Shown here one piece after another: positions 51,640 to 61,674 of a DNA stretch of 64,000 nucleotides. The DNA is taken from assembly GCA_930989535.1 (NCBI GenBank), contig CAKNLK010000001.1, positions 120,316 through 184,315 of the forward strand. The letters are read 5' to 3'. Under the pieces are notes generated by a model. The model saw only the letters and a program-made list of their open reading frames with translations, made no database searches and was not told the DNA's origin. Made by a program: the position numbers and the translations under genes. Source of the DNA: an uncultured Clostridia bacterium. GTDB taxonomy: Bacteria; Bacillota; Clostridia; Christensenellales; Borkfalkiaceae. Position 1 is the stretch's first letter. Every line of letters begins with the position of its first letter.

Positions 51640-54600
51640 TTATTCACCGTAGTCGCCGTATTTGCTTTCAAATTCTTCGGGCGTGAGGAGAACTTTCCGC
51701 GCCTTCGCGCCGTCAAACGCGGAGATATAGCCCATGTTCTCCATCCACTCGATAATCTTGCCCGCCTTCGGATAGCCGACCGAACAGCGGCGCTGGATCA
51801 TGGAAATGGACGCCTGGCCGATTCCGACCACATAGCGCAACGCATCGATATAGACAGCTTCGACGCTGTCGTCGTCGCCTTCGCCGCCGCCCATGCCGCC
51901 GCTCTTTTCGTTGTTGATATAGTCTGCCACGCTGTCGTCAAAGTATGCCTCGTTGTGCTCCTTGACGTATGAAACGATCGTCTGCACTTCCTCCGAGCTG
52001 AGGAACGCGCCCTGTGCGCGGAGCGGGAAGGTCATCGTATCCGTCTTATACAGCATATCGCCGTTGCCGAGCAACTTTTCTGCGCCCGCCGCGTCGAGAA
52101 TAGTGTGCGAGTCTACCTGCTGTGCGACGCGGAACGCGACGCGCGTGGGCAGGTTGGACTTGATAACGCCGGTAATAACATCGACGGAAGGACGTTGCGT
52201 TGCAAGCACCAGATGAATGCCCGCCGCGCGCGACTTCTGCGTCAGGCGCTGGATGCGGTCTTCAATGTCCTTTTTGGCGACAATCATCAGGTCGGCCAGC
52301 TCGTCGATGATGATGACGATTTTCGGCAGCTTCTCCTCCTCCGGAGTGAGCTTGGCGTTGTACTCGTCGATTTCGCGCACGAGCGTGCCTTTTTTGGTCT
52401 TCTCTTTAAAGAGCGCATAGCGCCGCTCCATCTCGGTGATCGCCCAATTGAGGGTTGTGACGACCTTCGCGGGATCGTTGATAATTTCGTTAATCATCAA
52501 GTGCGGCAGCTTGTCGTAAATGTTGAATTCCACCTGTTTCGGATCGACGAGGATGATGCGCAAATCTTCCGGCCCGTATTTATACAGCAGGCTGATAATG
52601 AGCGCGTTCAAGCATACGCTCTTGCCCGAGCCGGTGGAACCGGCGACCAACAGGTGCTTCATCTTCGTGATGTCGCCGCAGATTGCCCTGCCCTCGATGT
52701 CCTTGCCGAGGCCGAACATGAGCGAGCCGGGCTTGGAGTTGTTGAAACGGTCGGAGCAAATGATTTCCTTCAACCCGACGATGGCGCGCTGTTTATTCGG
52801 CACCTCGATACTGATAGAACCGTTTTCGTAGTTGGTCTGAATGTTGACGCCGTCTTTCGCGTGCAGGCGCATTGCAAGCTCCCTGTCGCAGCTCAAAACG
52901 CGCCCTGTGGGAATATTCCCCGGAATGTCGATATCGTAGCGCGTGACCGCAGGCCCCTGCGTTACTTTGACGATTTCGGAAGGAATTTTCAGATTGGACA
53001 GCGTTTCGACGATGGTTTCCTTATTCTGCTCCACCTCGTCTACATCGAGAGAACTGCCCATGCCCTGGTAATCGCGCAAAAAGCCCAGGGAAGGCGCGTT
53101 GTAGCGGGCATAGATATGCTTGGGGCGCGGCGCCTCCTGCGCGGGCGGCTCCGGTACGGGAGCGCGGCGGGCGGGCTCTGCAGGCGCGGATTCGCGGCCG
53201 CGCGATGCGCGCTCGAGCGCTTCGGGCACGGAGGATTCCTCCGGCTCGTCCGCCTCGTCGTCAAACAGGTTGACCGCCGATTCCAGCTCGTCGGAGATGG
53301 GGCGAAGATTCGTCTCCTCCTGCGTATCCTCCGGCTGCGGATCGGGGCGGCGGGTTATTTCCTGCCGCGGCGGTTCGGGAACGCGCCGCGCCGTCTGCTC
53401 CGGCTGAATATCCTGTTCGGGCATGCGGCGAGCTGTCTGCTCGGAGCGAACGTCCTGCTCGGGCATGCGCACGGTACGTATATCCGCGCCCCTGTCCTCG
53501 GCGGGCGCCACGGCGCGCCCCTCCTCGCGGGGTGATTCGAAGCGGCTGCGGAAGGTATCCGCCGAAATGCGGCTCTGCGGCTCCTCATTTCTGCCGGATT
53601 CGGCAGCCGGTGCGCTTTCCGCTCCGCGCGATGCAAAATCGCTGCGCTCCGGTGCGGGCTGCGTGCGCGGAGGCTCGGGCTCTATGCCGCGGCCGGATTC
53701 CTGCACGTTCCTCGGAGGAACGCTTTCCCGGAAGGTCTCCTGCGGTGCGGGACGCACGGGAGGCGTATGGCGCTCCATGCTCCCGAATCCGCCGAGGCGC
53801 GCTGTTTCGTTCACGTCGATGTGCACCGTCGGTTCGCGCGCGGGCGCGCCGGAAGACTGCGGCGCAGGCTGTACGGGCGGCACCGCAGGCTGTACGGGAG
53901 CGGGTTGCACGGGCGCAGCGGGCGCCGTTCCGGTAAAGGAGGAAACGGGGCGGCTGGAGACGAGCCCCTCCCCCGTTTCGGGCGAGACGTCGTTGCGGTA
54001 AAAGTCATGCTCGTCTTTGACGGGCGCGGGCTCCGCCGCCGCTTCAACCGGCGAAGCCGTCGTATCCGTTACAATCTTTTTCGGGCGGTTGGAATAGGTG
54101 ATATTGCTCTCCGCCTCGTCCTGATACTGCTGCGTATAGCTGGGCGAAGCGGGCGTTTCCTTTTCCTGCACGGGAGCGGATTCCGCCGGCTTGGGCGGAG
54201 GCGTTTCCGTGCGCGATTTGCGCTCATGCCCCTCGCTCAGCGGCGTGGGTTCGCTGCGGAAATAGTTTTGGTACTGCTCCGCCGAAATACCGCTGCGGCC
54301 GCGGCGGTTGAAATAGGAATTTTCGTCGAAGATGCGGTTCTGCGTATAGCTGCTGCCCGCGGGCGCCGCCGACGAGGAGGACGAACGCGACGAGGAGCGC
54401 GTCGAAGAGGAAAAGCCGCTCCCGCCCATGTGCGCCTTGTACCAATCGGACGCGGGCGCATCGGAATTGTTTACGTTCGAGGTAAAGCCGTTCATGTACG
54501 AGGATGCTGGCCTGTCGCCGTACAGAATCGCGTGCCCCTGCGCGTAGGGCGAAAGGGGCTGCTGCTGAACGGGCTGCTCGGCGGCGCGGCGCTCTTCCTC

Positions 54601-55470
54601 CGCCCGGCGGCTCTCCTGCCGCATTTCGCGGCGGGACTTGAAGTCGAATTCATCCCCCACCGAAAACAGCCGCTTGGAGCGGTCGACGGGGTCGGGTTCA
54701 GCGGGAGCGGGCTGCGAAGCCGCCTGCGGCTGCGCCGTTTGGTAAGGCGCCTGGTACGACGACTGCACAGGCCCCTGCTGTGCCGCATACGGCGGCTCGC
54801 TGCCCGTAGGCGCGTAATTCCAATCGTATGCGCCGGAAGTGTCGGCGGTGGCGTAGTCCATCGAAGCACTCGCGGGCGCGCGCTGTTTTTCGCCCTTTTT
54901 GAACACGCCGCGCTTGGTCGCATACAGGAGATATGCCGAGCCGACGACGAGAAGGGAGAAGATAATATATCCGCCGATTGCCGTCGTCAGCTTGACGACG
55001 GGATACACGATAAGCCCGAAGATAACGCCGCCGGCGGTCGAGAAGGCGTATTCGCTCCCCTCCTGTCCGCCCGCACCCGCGCGGTAGCAGGAGGAAAGAT
55101 ATTCGCCGTAGCTGCCGTACTCGATGCCAGCGGCGGCCGCCGTAATCGTATGCACGAGGCAGACGAGGAACACAAAGAGCAACACGCACAGCCCGGCCGT
55201 CTTGCCGGAAACGGCGAGCTTTTTGCCGGTAATAAGCACGAAGCCGAGATAGACGAGCGCCGCAAGGAGCGCATAGGTGCAATAGCCGAAGGTTCCGAGC
55301 AGGAAAGCGCTTATGGCAAGGCCCACGCCGCCGAAAATGATGCCGCGCGTGACCATGATGATGAACGCAAGGAGCGCAAAAAGCTCGAGCACGATGCCCA
55401 CCGTTTCGTGCGTTAATATTTTATCCTTGCTGTTTTTGTTATTTTCGCTGCCTCTTCCCAGGTTATTCAA
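51640..55470 (-). CDS. ftsK: DNA translocase FtsK/SpoIIIE
   Basis: Moves chromosomal DNA through the closing septum. The 1,276-residue protein is larger than SpoIIIE (787) because of a long linker. Four N-terminal membrane helices (about 25–185) precede a disordered linker (about 190–770) rich in Pro, Gln, Arg and Glu with two near-identical 14-residue repeats (RMPEQD...QTAR). The RecA-like motor has Walker A GSTGSGKS (944–951) and IILVDPKQVEF, and a C-terminal gamma winged helix (about 1215–1276) should read KOPS-like sites. TTG start at 55470 with GGGGAG 10 nt upstream; no in-frame ATG is nearer. It has a strong promoter and heads the operon to nadE. Confidence 0.96.
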   Translation of the reverse strand: MNNLGRGSENNKNSKDKILTHETVGIVLELFALLAFIIMVTRGIIFGGVGLAISAFLLGTFGYCTYALLAALVYLGFVLITGKKLAVSGKTAGLCVLLFVFLVCLVHTITAAAAGIEYGSYGEYLSSCYRAGAGGQEGSEYAFSTAGGVIFGLIVYPVVKLTTAIGGYIIFSLLVVGSAYLLYATKRGVFKKGEKQRAPASASMDYATADTSGAYDWNYAPTGSEPPYAAQQGPVQSSYQAPYQTAQPQAASQPAPAEPDPVDRSKRLFSVGDEFDFKSRREMRQESRRAEEERRAAEQPVQQQPLSPYAQGHAILYGDRPASSYMNGFTSNVNNSDAPASDWYKAHMGGSGFSSSTRSSSRSSSSSAAPAGSSYTQNRIFDENSYFNRRGRSGISAEQYQNYFRSEPTPLSEGHERKSRTETPPPKPAESAPVQEKETPASPSYTQQYQDEAESNITYSNRPKKIVTDTTASPVEAAAEPAPVKDEHDFYRNDVSPETGEGLVSSRPVSSFTGTAPAAPVQPAPVQPAVPPVQPAPQSSGAPAREPTVHIDVNETARLGGFGSMERHTPPVRPAPQETFRESVPPRNVQESGRGIEPEPPRTQPAPERSDFASRGAESAPAAESGRNEEPQSRISADTFRSRFESPREEGRAVAPAEDRGADIRTVRMPEQDVRSEQTARRMPEQDIQPEQTARRVPEPPRQEITRRPDPQPEDTQEETNLRPISDELESAVNLFDDEADEPEESSVPEALERASRGRESAPAEPARRAPVPEPPAQEAPRPKHIYARYNAPSLGFLRDYQGMGSSLDVDEVEQNKETIVETLSNLKIPSEIVKVTQGPAVTRYDIDIPGNIPTGRVLSCDRELAMRLHAKDGVNIQTNYENGSISIEVPNKQRAIVGLKEIICSDRFNNSKPGSLMFGLGKDIEGRAICGDITKMKHLLVAGSTGSGKSVCLNALIISLLYKYGPEDLRIILVDPKQVEFNIYDKLPHLMINEIINDPAKVVTTLNWAITEMERRYALFKEKTKKGTLVREIDEYNAKLTPEEEKLPKIVIIIDELADLMIVAKKDIEDRIQRLTQKSRAAGIHLVLATQRPSVDVITGVIKSNLPTRVAFRVAQQVDSHTILDAAGAEKLLGNGDMLYKTDTMTFPLRAQGAFLSSEEVQTIVSYVKEHNEAYFDDSVADYINNEKSGGMGGGEGDDDSVEAVYIDALRYVVGIGQASISMIQRRCSVGYPKAGKIIEWMENMGYISAFDGAKARKVLLTPEEFESKYGDYGE

Positions 55471-55539
55471 GATACAGTCTCTCCCCTGCCGCGCGGCATG
55501 GCGCCCCGCGGAACTTATATTCTTTTGCTCAGTGGATTT

Positions 55540-55568
55540 ATTATATCATTTTTTCGGCTATATTTCAA
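55540..55568 (-). promoter_or_regulatory. Promoter of the ftsK–nadE operon
   Basis: TTGAAA (55568–55563), 17-bp spacer ending in TGA, TATAAT (55545–55540), with extended -10. A GC-rich leader of about 65 nt precedes the TTG start. Confidence 0.85.
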
Positions 55569-55662
55569 TTAAAATGCACGACTTTTTCCGCCGAACGCAA
55601 ATTTTATGCGCGCGCATATAATAACGCGCACGCGCGGGCGTAGATTATACCGTTTGCCCGAA

Positions 55663-55702
55663 CAAACAAAAACAGGCCCCCGCGCTGCCGCGCGGAGGCC
55701 TG
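55663..55702 (-). terminator. Intrinsic terminator of ilvC
   Basis: A 13-bp stem with one mismatch (55673–55685 with 55690–55702) and a TGCC-type loop; TTTTTGTTTGTT follows on the minus strand. Confidence 0.88.
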
Positions 55703-55719
55703 CCGTGATATATCCGGAA

Positions 55720-56952
<1,233 letters not shown>

Positions 56953-56971
56953 TTACGGAGATACATCGATT

Positions 56972-58177
56972 ATGGAAAAATTGAATACCGAACGGCTCAT
57001 TCTTCTGCGCGGCGTACTGCGCGACGGCGCCGCCGCGGCGCTCGAGCGCGCGCTCGGGCACGACGACGTCGGCGAATACGCCAAAGCCTACGAAATTTTG
57101 CTCGAGGCGGACATGCAGAATTCGTTTGCAGACTACCTCTCCGGCCTGATTCTGCGGGAGGACAGCCTGTTTGCACGCCGCGCCTGCGTCGGCAAACCCG
57201 CAAAAGCCGTGTGCGACGCCATGGCGAACGACCTGCGCATCCTGCAGAACTTCGCCAAACGGACGGGCGAACTGCCCGGCGAAATCCGGCGGGCGACGGA
57301 GGAAGGCTTCCCCAAAATCGGCTACGGCAAGGAGAGCGGACTTTTCGGCAAGGACTGGGCGGCGGACAAAACCGTCGCAAACCTCGCGCAGTTCTACCGC
57401 GGAAACGGGTACGGCATCTACATCGGGAACAAGGCGTTCACCTTCGACGGGGAAAAACTCAAACCCGTGCGCAACACGCCCGAAATCACCCTGCGCGATT
57501 TGAAAGATTACGAAGAAGAAAAGAAAGCCGTCGAGGATAACATCGTCAACTTCGTGGAGGGGCTCCCCTACTCCAACATGCTTTTGTACGGGGACAAGGG
57601 CACGGGCAAATCCTCTACCATACACGCCATGCTCAACAAGTACGCCGAAAAGGGGCTGCGCTGCGTGGAGATTCCCAAAGAGCAGATTTGCCTCATCAAC
57701 GAAGTCAAGGAAGTGCTCTCCACGCTGCCCTTTAAATTTATCCTGTTCATCGACGACCTCTCCCTCGAAGAGCGCGACGAAAAGGTCACCGCGCTCAAGG
57801 CGGGGCTGGAAGGAAGCATCCACGAGCGGAGCTCGAACGTGATGATTGCCGCAACGTCCAACCGCAGGCACATCGTGAAAGAGAACTTCTCCGACCGGGA
57901 CAACAGCGTGCACGCGCGCGATACAATGGAAGAACAGCTCTCCCTCTCCGACCGGTTCGGGCTCACCGTCTGCTTCTCCTCCACCGGCAAACCGGAATAC
58001 CTGTCCATTGTGAAACAGCTCGCCGCCGACGCGCACATTTCGCTGGGCGAAGAGGAACTTTGCTCCCTCGCCGAACGCTGGGCAATCGTCAAGGGCGGGC
58101 GCTCGCCGCGCCGGGCGAAGCAATTCGTCGATTACGCCTATTCCTGCCTCGCGAAAAACATCCCGATTGATATTTGA
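56972..58177 (+). CDS. DUF815 family AAA+ ATPase
   Basis: A 401-residue ATPase of the DUF815 group, of unknown role. An N-terminal helical domain (about 1–180) precedes an AAA+ module with Walker A GDKGTGKSS (207–215), Walker B FILFIDDLS (about 257–265) and sensor stretch IAATSNRRH. A small lid domain ends the protein. GGAG is 12 nt before the ATG. It stands alone on the plus strand between ilvC and murC, with its own promoter and a shared bidirectional terminator. Confidence 0.88.
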   Translation: MEKLNTERLILLRGVLRDGAAAALERALGHDDVGEYAKAYEILLEADMQNSFADYLSGLILREDSLFARRACVGKPAKAVCDAMANDLRILQNFAKRTGELPGEIRRATEEGFPKIGYGKESGLFGKDWAADKTVANLAQFYRGNGYGIYIGNKAFTFDGEKLKPVRNTPEITLRDLKDYEEEKKAVEDNIVNFVEGLPYSNMLLYGDKGTGKSSTIHAMLNKYAEKGLRCVEIPKEQICLINEVKEVLSTLPFKFILFIDDLSLEERDEKVTALKAGLEGSIHERSSNVMIAATSNRRHIVKENFSDRDNSVHARDTMEEQLSLSDRFGLTVCFSSTGKPEYLSIVKQLAADAHISLGEEELCSLAERWAIVKGGRSPRRAKQFVDYAYSCLAKNIPIDI

Positions 58178-58220
58178 TAAAACGATATTTTTTAGATGTA
58201 TTTTAAATAATTTATACAAA

Positions 58221-58244
58221 AAAAGCGGTTAAAAAACCGCTTTT
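58221..58244. terminator. Bidirectional terminator between the DUF815 gene and murC
   Basis: AAAAGCGGTT (58221–58230) pairs with AACCGCTTTT (58235–58244) around AAAA; T runs flank it on both strands. Confidence 0.9.
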
Positions 58245-58281
58245 TTTATTTATATTCCCGATTTTTTACGAGGGAATACAA

Positions 58282-59634
58282 TCAAGAATCGGAATTTTTT
58301 AAATTGCGCACAATCTGCTTCGCCGCAAAATAAATATCGCCCGCCCCCAAAAACAGAGCGACGTCGCCCGCGCCGAGGGAACAGCGCAGATAGATTTCCA
58401 GCTCCCGCACCGATTCGATATAGAGCGAGTTGGGAAGGTGCTCCGAAAGCGTCAGAGCGCTGCCGTCCGCATCGAAATATTCGCGCGCGGGATACGTTTT
58501 GTAGATGACCAAATTTTCTACACCCGAAAGGACGGACACGAAGTCGCCGAATAAAAGTTTCGTGCGCGAATAGGTGTGCGGCTGAAAGACGACGAACAGC
58601 CTGCCGCCGCAGATTTCCTCCGCCGTATGCAGGGAGGCGGAAATCTCGCGCGGATGATGGGCATAGTCGGCGATGAGCTCCGCGCCGTTCAGCCTGCCGA
58701 GCGGCTCGAAGCGGCGGCGGATGCCGCGGAATTTTTTCAGCCCCTCCGCCGCGAACGAGGGCGGATAGCCGTAATATTCGGCGACCGCCGCGGCCGCCAA
58801 CGCGTTGTAGATGTTGTGCTTGCCGTACACGTTGAGCTTGACCTTATCGAAAACTTCCCCGCAGATGCGCAGGTGAAAGGAATACTTTCCGCCGCTCGAG
58901 CGCACGTTCGACGCCGAAACGTCGAACCCGTCGGACATGCCGAAGGTGAGCGAAGGGCGCACCATGTTCACGATTTCGTCCTCGCCGCATACGATTGCGC
59001 CGTCGGCGCGGCGGGCAAATTCCGCATACGCCGCCCGAAGATTTTCCGCACTCCCGTAGCACTCGAGGTGGTCTTTATCCGTATTGAGCACGACGGCGAG
59101 GTTCGGCTCGAGCTTTAAAAAATTCCCCTTGTATTCGCATGCTTCGGTGACGAAATACCTGTCGCCGCCGAAATGGAAATTGCCGTAATCGAAATCTTCC
59201 CCGCCGATGTGCGCCGAACAGCTGCCCGAACACTCTTCCAAAACGTGCGCACACATGGCGGTCGCCGTCGTTTTGCCGTGGCAGCCCGCGATGCCGACGG
59301 AATTTTCAAAGCAGGCTGCGACCAGGTGCAGAAGCTCCGCCCGGCTATAGACGGGGATGTTGCGGCGCCGCGCTTCGGCGAGCTCGACGTCGTCCTCCGC
59401 AATCGCGGAATTGACGACGATTGCGTCCGCAATGCCGATTCGCTCGGGCGCGTGGCCGTAATGCACCCGGATTCCCTCCTCTTCGAGTTTTGCCGTCATA
59501 CTGCCGGCGGCAATGTCGCTGCCCGCCACGCAAAAGCCCTGCTTCTGCAGAAACAGGGCAAGACCGCTCATGCTTATCCCTCCGATTCCGATAAAGTAGA
59601 TGTATCGCTTTTTCGGCCAAAATTTCCGCTTCAT
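58282..59634 (-). CDS. murC: UDP-N-acetylmuramate–L-alanine ligase
   Basis: Adds L-Ala to UDP-MurNAc, the first amino acid of the peptidoglycan stem. The 450 residues show the Mur N-domain (FIGIGGISMSGLA, about 14–26), the ATP loop GCHGKTT (117–123), TNxxxDH-type VLNTDKDHLE and the C-terminal DYAHHPREI. The start at ATG 59634 gives the normal family N-terminus. No ribosome site precedes it: a TATAAT box ends 6 nt before the ATG, so the transcript is predicted to start at the A of ATG (leaderless). Confidence 0.95.
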   Translation of the reverse strand: MKRKFWPKKRYIYFIGIGGISMSGLALFLQKQGFCVAGSDIAAGSMTAKLEEEGIRVHYGHAPERIGIADAIVVNSAIAEDDVELAEARRRNIPVYSRAELLHLVAACFENSVGIAGCHGKTTATAMCAHVLEECSGSCSAHIGGEDFDYGNFHFGGDRYFVTEACEYKGNFLKLEPNLAVVLNTDKDHLECYGSAENLRAAYAEFARRADGAIVCGEDEIVNMVRPSLTFGMSDGFDVSASNVRSSGGKYSFHLRICGEVFDKVKLNVYGKHNIYNALAAAAVAEYYGYPPSFAAEGLKKFRGIRRRFEPLGRLNGAELIADYAHHPREISASLHTAEEICGGRLFVVFQPHTYSRTKLLFGDFVSVLSGVENLVIYKTYPAREYFDADGSALTLSEHLPNSLYIESVRELEIYLRCSLGAGDVALFLGAGDIYFAAKQIVRNLKNSDS

Positions 59635-59640
59635 GGGATA

Positions 59641-59671
59641 ATTATATGCCGCTCCGGATAAAAACTGACAA
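59641..59671 (-). promoter_or_regulatory. murC promoter; predicted leaderless start
   Basis: TATAAT (59646–59641) is 6 nt before the ATG; TTGTCA (59671–59666) with a 19-bp spacer is the likely -35. Confidence 0.65.
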
Positions 59672-59719
59672 AATCCGTGAAAAATTTTAAAATTTTTTAA
59701 ATTTTTTTTGAAATAGCTC

Positions 59720-59748
59720 TTGAAATATTGAAAAATGTATAGTAAAAT
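59720..59748 (+). promoter_or_regulatory. Promoter of spoVG
   Basis: TTGAAA (59720–59725), 17-bp spacer, TAAAAT (59743–59748). Confidence 0.75.
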
Positions 59749-59787
59749 AATGGCAGACGAATACTTGCATGTAAGGAGGAAACACTT

Positions 59788-60057
59788 TTGAAAATTTCGG
59801 ACGTGCGAATCAGGTTTGTGAAGAAGGAGGACAGCAAGCTGAAAGCCGTCGCTTCCATTACCATCGATGATTGCTTCGTCGTGCACGACATCAAAATCAT
59901 CGACGGCGCCGACGGCCCGTTCATTGCCATGCCCAGCCGCAAGACAAACGACGGCGAATTTAAGGACATCGCTCATCCGCTGAATACCGAGACCCGCGAA
60001 GAATTGAAAAAAGCGATTTTGACCGTTTATTCAGAAGAAGCGGAAAAGGGCGAATAA
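59788..60057 (+). CDS. spoVG: SpoVG family DNA/RNA-binding regulator
   Basis: An 89-residue SpoVG homologue: [20 protein letters not shown] at the start, [21 protein letters not shown] (about 31–51, the diagnostic block) and DIAHPLN. SpoVG binds nucleic acid and affects septation, cell-wall and stress genes; it is kept in many non-sporulating Firmicutes. TTG start at 59788 with AAGGAGG 8 nt upstream. It is monocistronic, between the promoter at 59720 and the terminator at 60132. Confidence 0.96.
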   Translation: MKISDVRIRFVKKEDSKLKAVASITIDDCFVVHDIKIIDGADGPFIAMPSRKTNDGEFKDIAHPLNTETREELKKAILTVYSEEAEKGE

Positions 60058-60131
60058 TTCCCCTTGTTTCGGCTCTCTTCAGAACGGGCGAAACAGTTTT
60101 GCCGCGTCGGTTTTGCATCGATTTGCAATCA

Positions 60132-60163
60132 AAAAAAGGAGACTCTTTTGAGTCTCCTTTTTT
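60132..60163. terminator. Bidirectional terminator between spoVG and ftsZ
   Basis: A 14-bp stem (60132–60145 with 60150–60163), TTTT loop, with A/T runs at both sides. Confidence 0.92.
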
Positions 60164-60187
60164 CATGCCCTTTCTTAGGATGCGGAC

Positions 60188-61666
60188 TTATTTTTTCTTG
60201 AAAAGCCTCTGCACAAAGGTGGGAAGCTCTTTATCGGCGGCATTGCCCGGCGCGCCCTGCTGCTGATACTGCGGCTGGCGGGGCGGCTGCGCATACTGCT
60301 GGCCCTGCTGCTGGTACTGCGGCTGAGCGTACTGCTGCTGGGGAGCCGCCTGCTGCTGGGGCTGGGCATACTGCGGAGCCTGCTGCTGATACTGCGGCTG
60401 CGCGTACTGCTGCTGAGGAGCCGCCTGCTGCTGGGGCTGGGCGTATTGCGGGGCCTGCTGTTGGTACTGCGGCTGCGCATACTGCTGCTGGGGGGCCGCC
60501 TGCTGATACGGCTGCCTGTATACGGGCGGCTGCTGGCCGTTCATCGTATTGTTGACGGGCGTGCGCAGATACGAGGGCGAAGCGGGCTGTTGCATGGGCG
60601 CAGGGCGCGAAGCGGCCGCCGCGGCGTTCGGATTGCCCTCCGGCAATCCCCTGTTCACAAAGAAATTGCGGCTGGAGACGTTGCGCTCGTCCTTTTGGTC
60701 GTAAATATTTTCCATGTTGGGGAAGCCCGTCGCGATGACGGTGACTTCCACTTCGTCGCTGATGTTGCTGTCGATGCAGGCGCCGAAGATGATGTTCGCG
60801 GAATAGTCGACGACGCTCTGCACGAGGGTAGCCGCCGTCTGCACTTCGTCCATCGTCAAATCGTTGCCGCCGACAATGTTGAGGATGACGCCCTTCGCGC
60901 CCTCGATTGTCGTGGTCAGAAGCGGGCAGTTGACCGCCAGGCGCACCGCCTCGACGATTCTGTTTTCGCCCTTCGCCACACCGACACCCATGTGCGCCAG
61001 GCCCTGGTCTTTCAGGATGGTGCGGACGTCCGCAAAGTCGAGGTTGATGAGCGCGGGGTTGACGATGAGGTCGGCAATGCCGCGGATACCCTGCTTCAAA
61101 ATCTCGTCCGCGACACGGAGCGCGTCGACCATCGACGTATTTTTCGGAACGACGCAGGTAATCTTATCGTTCGGGATGATGATGAGCGTATCGACGTACT
61201 TTCTGAGGTTTTCGAGCCCCTTCATCGTATTGTCCATGCGCTTTTTGCCCTCGAAGTTGAAAGGCTCGGTGACGATAGCGATGGTCAGAATCTTCAAATC
61301 GCGCGCAATCTTGGCGATGACGGGTGCGGCGCCCGTACCGGTGCCGCCGCCCATGCCTGCCGTGATGAACAGGAGGTCGGTATCCTTGATTGCCTCGGTG
61401 AGGACTTCCTTGCTTTCCTCGGCGGCCGCCCTGCCGACTTCCGGCTCTGCACCCGCGCCGAGGCCCTTCGTCAAAGCGGAACCGATTTGAATCTTATTCT
61501 CCGCCTTGGAAAGGAGCAGGATCTGCTTGTCCGTATTGACGGCTACATAGCTTGCGCTCTGAATGCCCGCCTCAATCATGCGGTTGACCGCGTTGTTCCC
61601 CGCGCCGCCGACGCCGACGACCTTTATCCTCGCAACGCCGGACAGGCTGTCCAAACTGTTAAACAT
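60188..61666 (-). CDS. ftsZ: Cell division protein FtsZ with repeat-containing C-terminal linker
   Basis: Tubulin-like GTPase that forms the Z ring. The 492 residues comprise the GTPase domain with VGVGGAGNNAVNRM (17–30) and GGGTGTG (106–112), then the C-terminal domain to about 320. A disordered Gln/Pro/Tyr-rich linker (about 345–478) has three 25-residue tandem repeats (390–464), and it ends in the conserved peptide ELPTFVQRLFKKK, which binds FtsA and other partners. The core is ordinary; the linker repeats are unusual. It starts 8 bp after the ftsA stop and shares its promoter. Confidence 0.98.
   Translation of the reverse strand: MFNSLDSLSGVARIKVVGVGGAGNNAVNRMIEAGIQSASYVAVNTDKQILLLSKAENKIQIGSALTKGLGAGAEPEVGRAAAEESKEVLTEAIKDTDLLFITAGMGGGTGTGAAPVIAKIARDLKILTIAIVTEPFNFEGKKRMDNTMKGLENLRKYVDTLIIIPNDKITCVVPKNTSMVDALRVADEILKQGIRGIADLIVNPALINLDFADVRTILKDQGLAHMGVGVAKGENRIVEAVRLAVNCPLLTTTIEGAKGVILNIVGGNDLTMDEVQTAATLVQSVVDYSANIIFGACIDSNISDEVEVTVIATGFPNMENIYDQKDERNVSSRNFFVNRGLPEGNPNAAAAASRPAPMQQPASPSYLRTPVNNTMNGQQPPVYRQPYQQAAPQQQYAQPQYQQQAPQYAQPQQQAAPQQQYAQPQYQQQAPQYAQPQQQAAPQQQYAQPQYQQQGQQYAQPPRQPQYQQQGAPGNAADKELPTFVQRLFKKK
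60275..60499 (-). repeat. Three 75-bp in-frame tandem repeats in ftsZ
   Basis: Units 60499–60425, 60424–60350 and 60349–60275 each code for 25 residues (AAPQQQYAQPQYQQQ and ten more). The first two encode identical peptides; the third has four changes near its end. Confidence 0.9.
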
Positions 61667-61674
61667 AGTAAAAT

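Noticed and set aside
59788..60057. SpoVG as proof of sporulation
   Set aside because: SpoVG is widespread in non-sporulating Firmicutes and no sporulation-specific gene is present.
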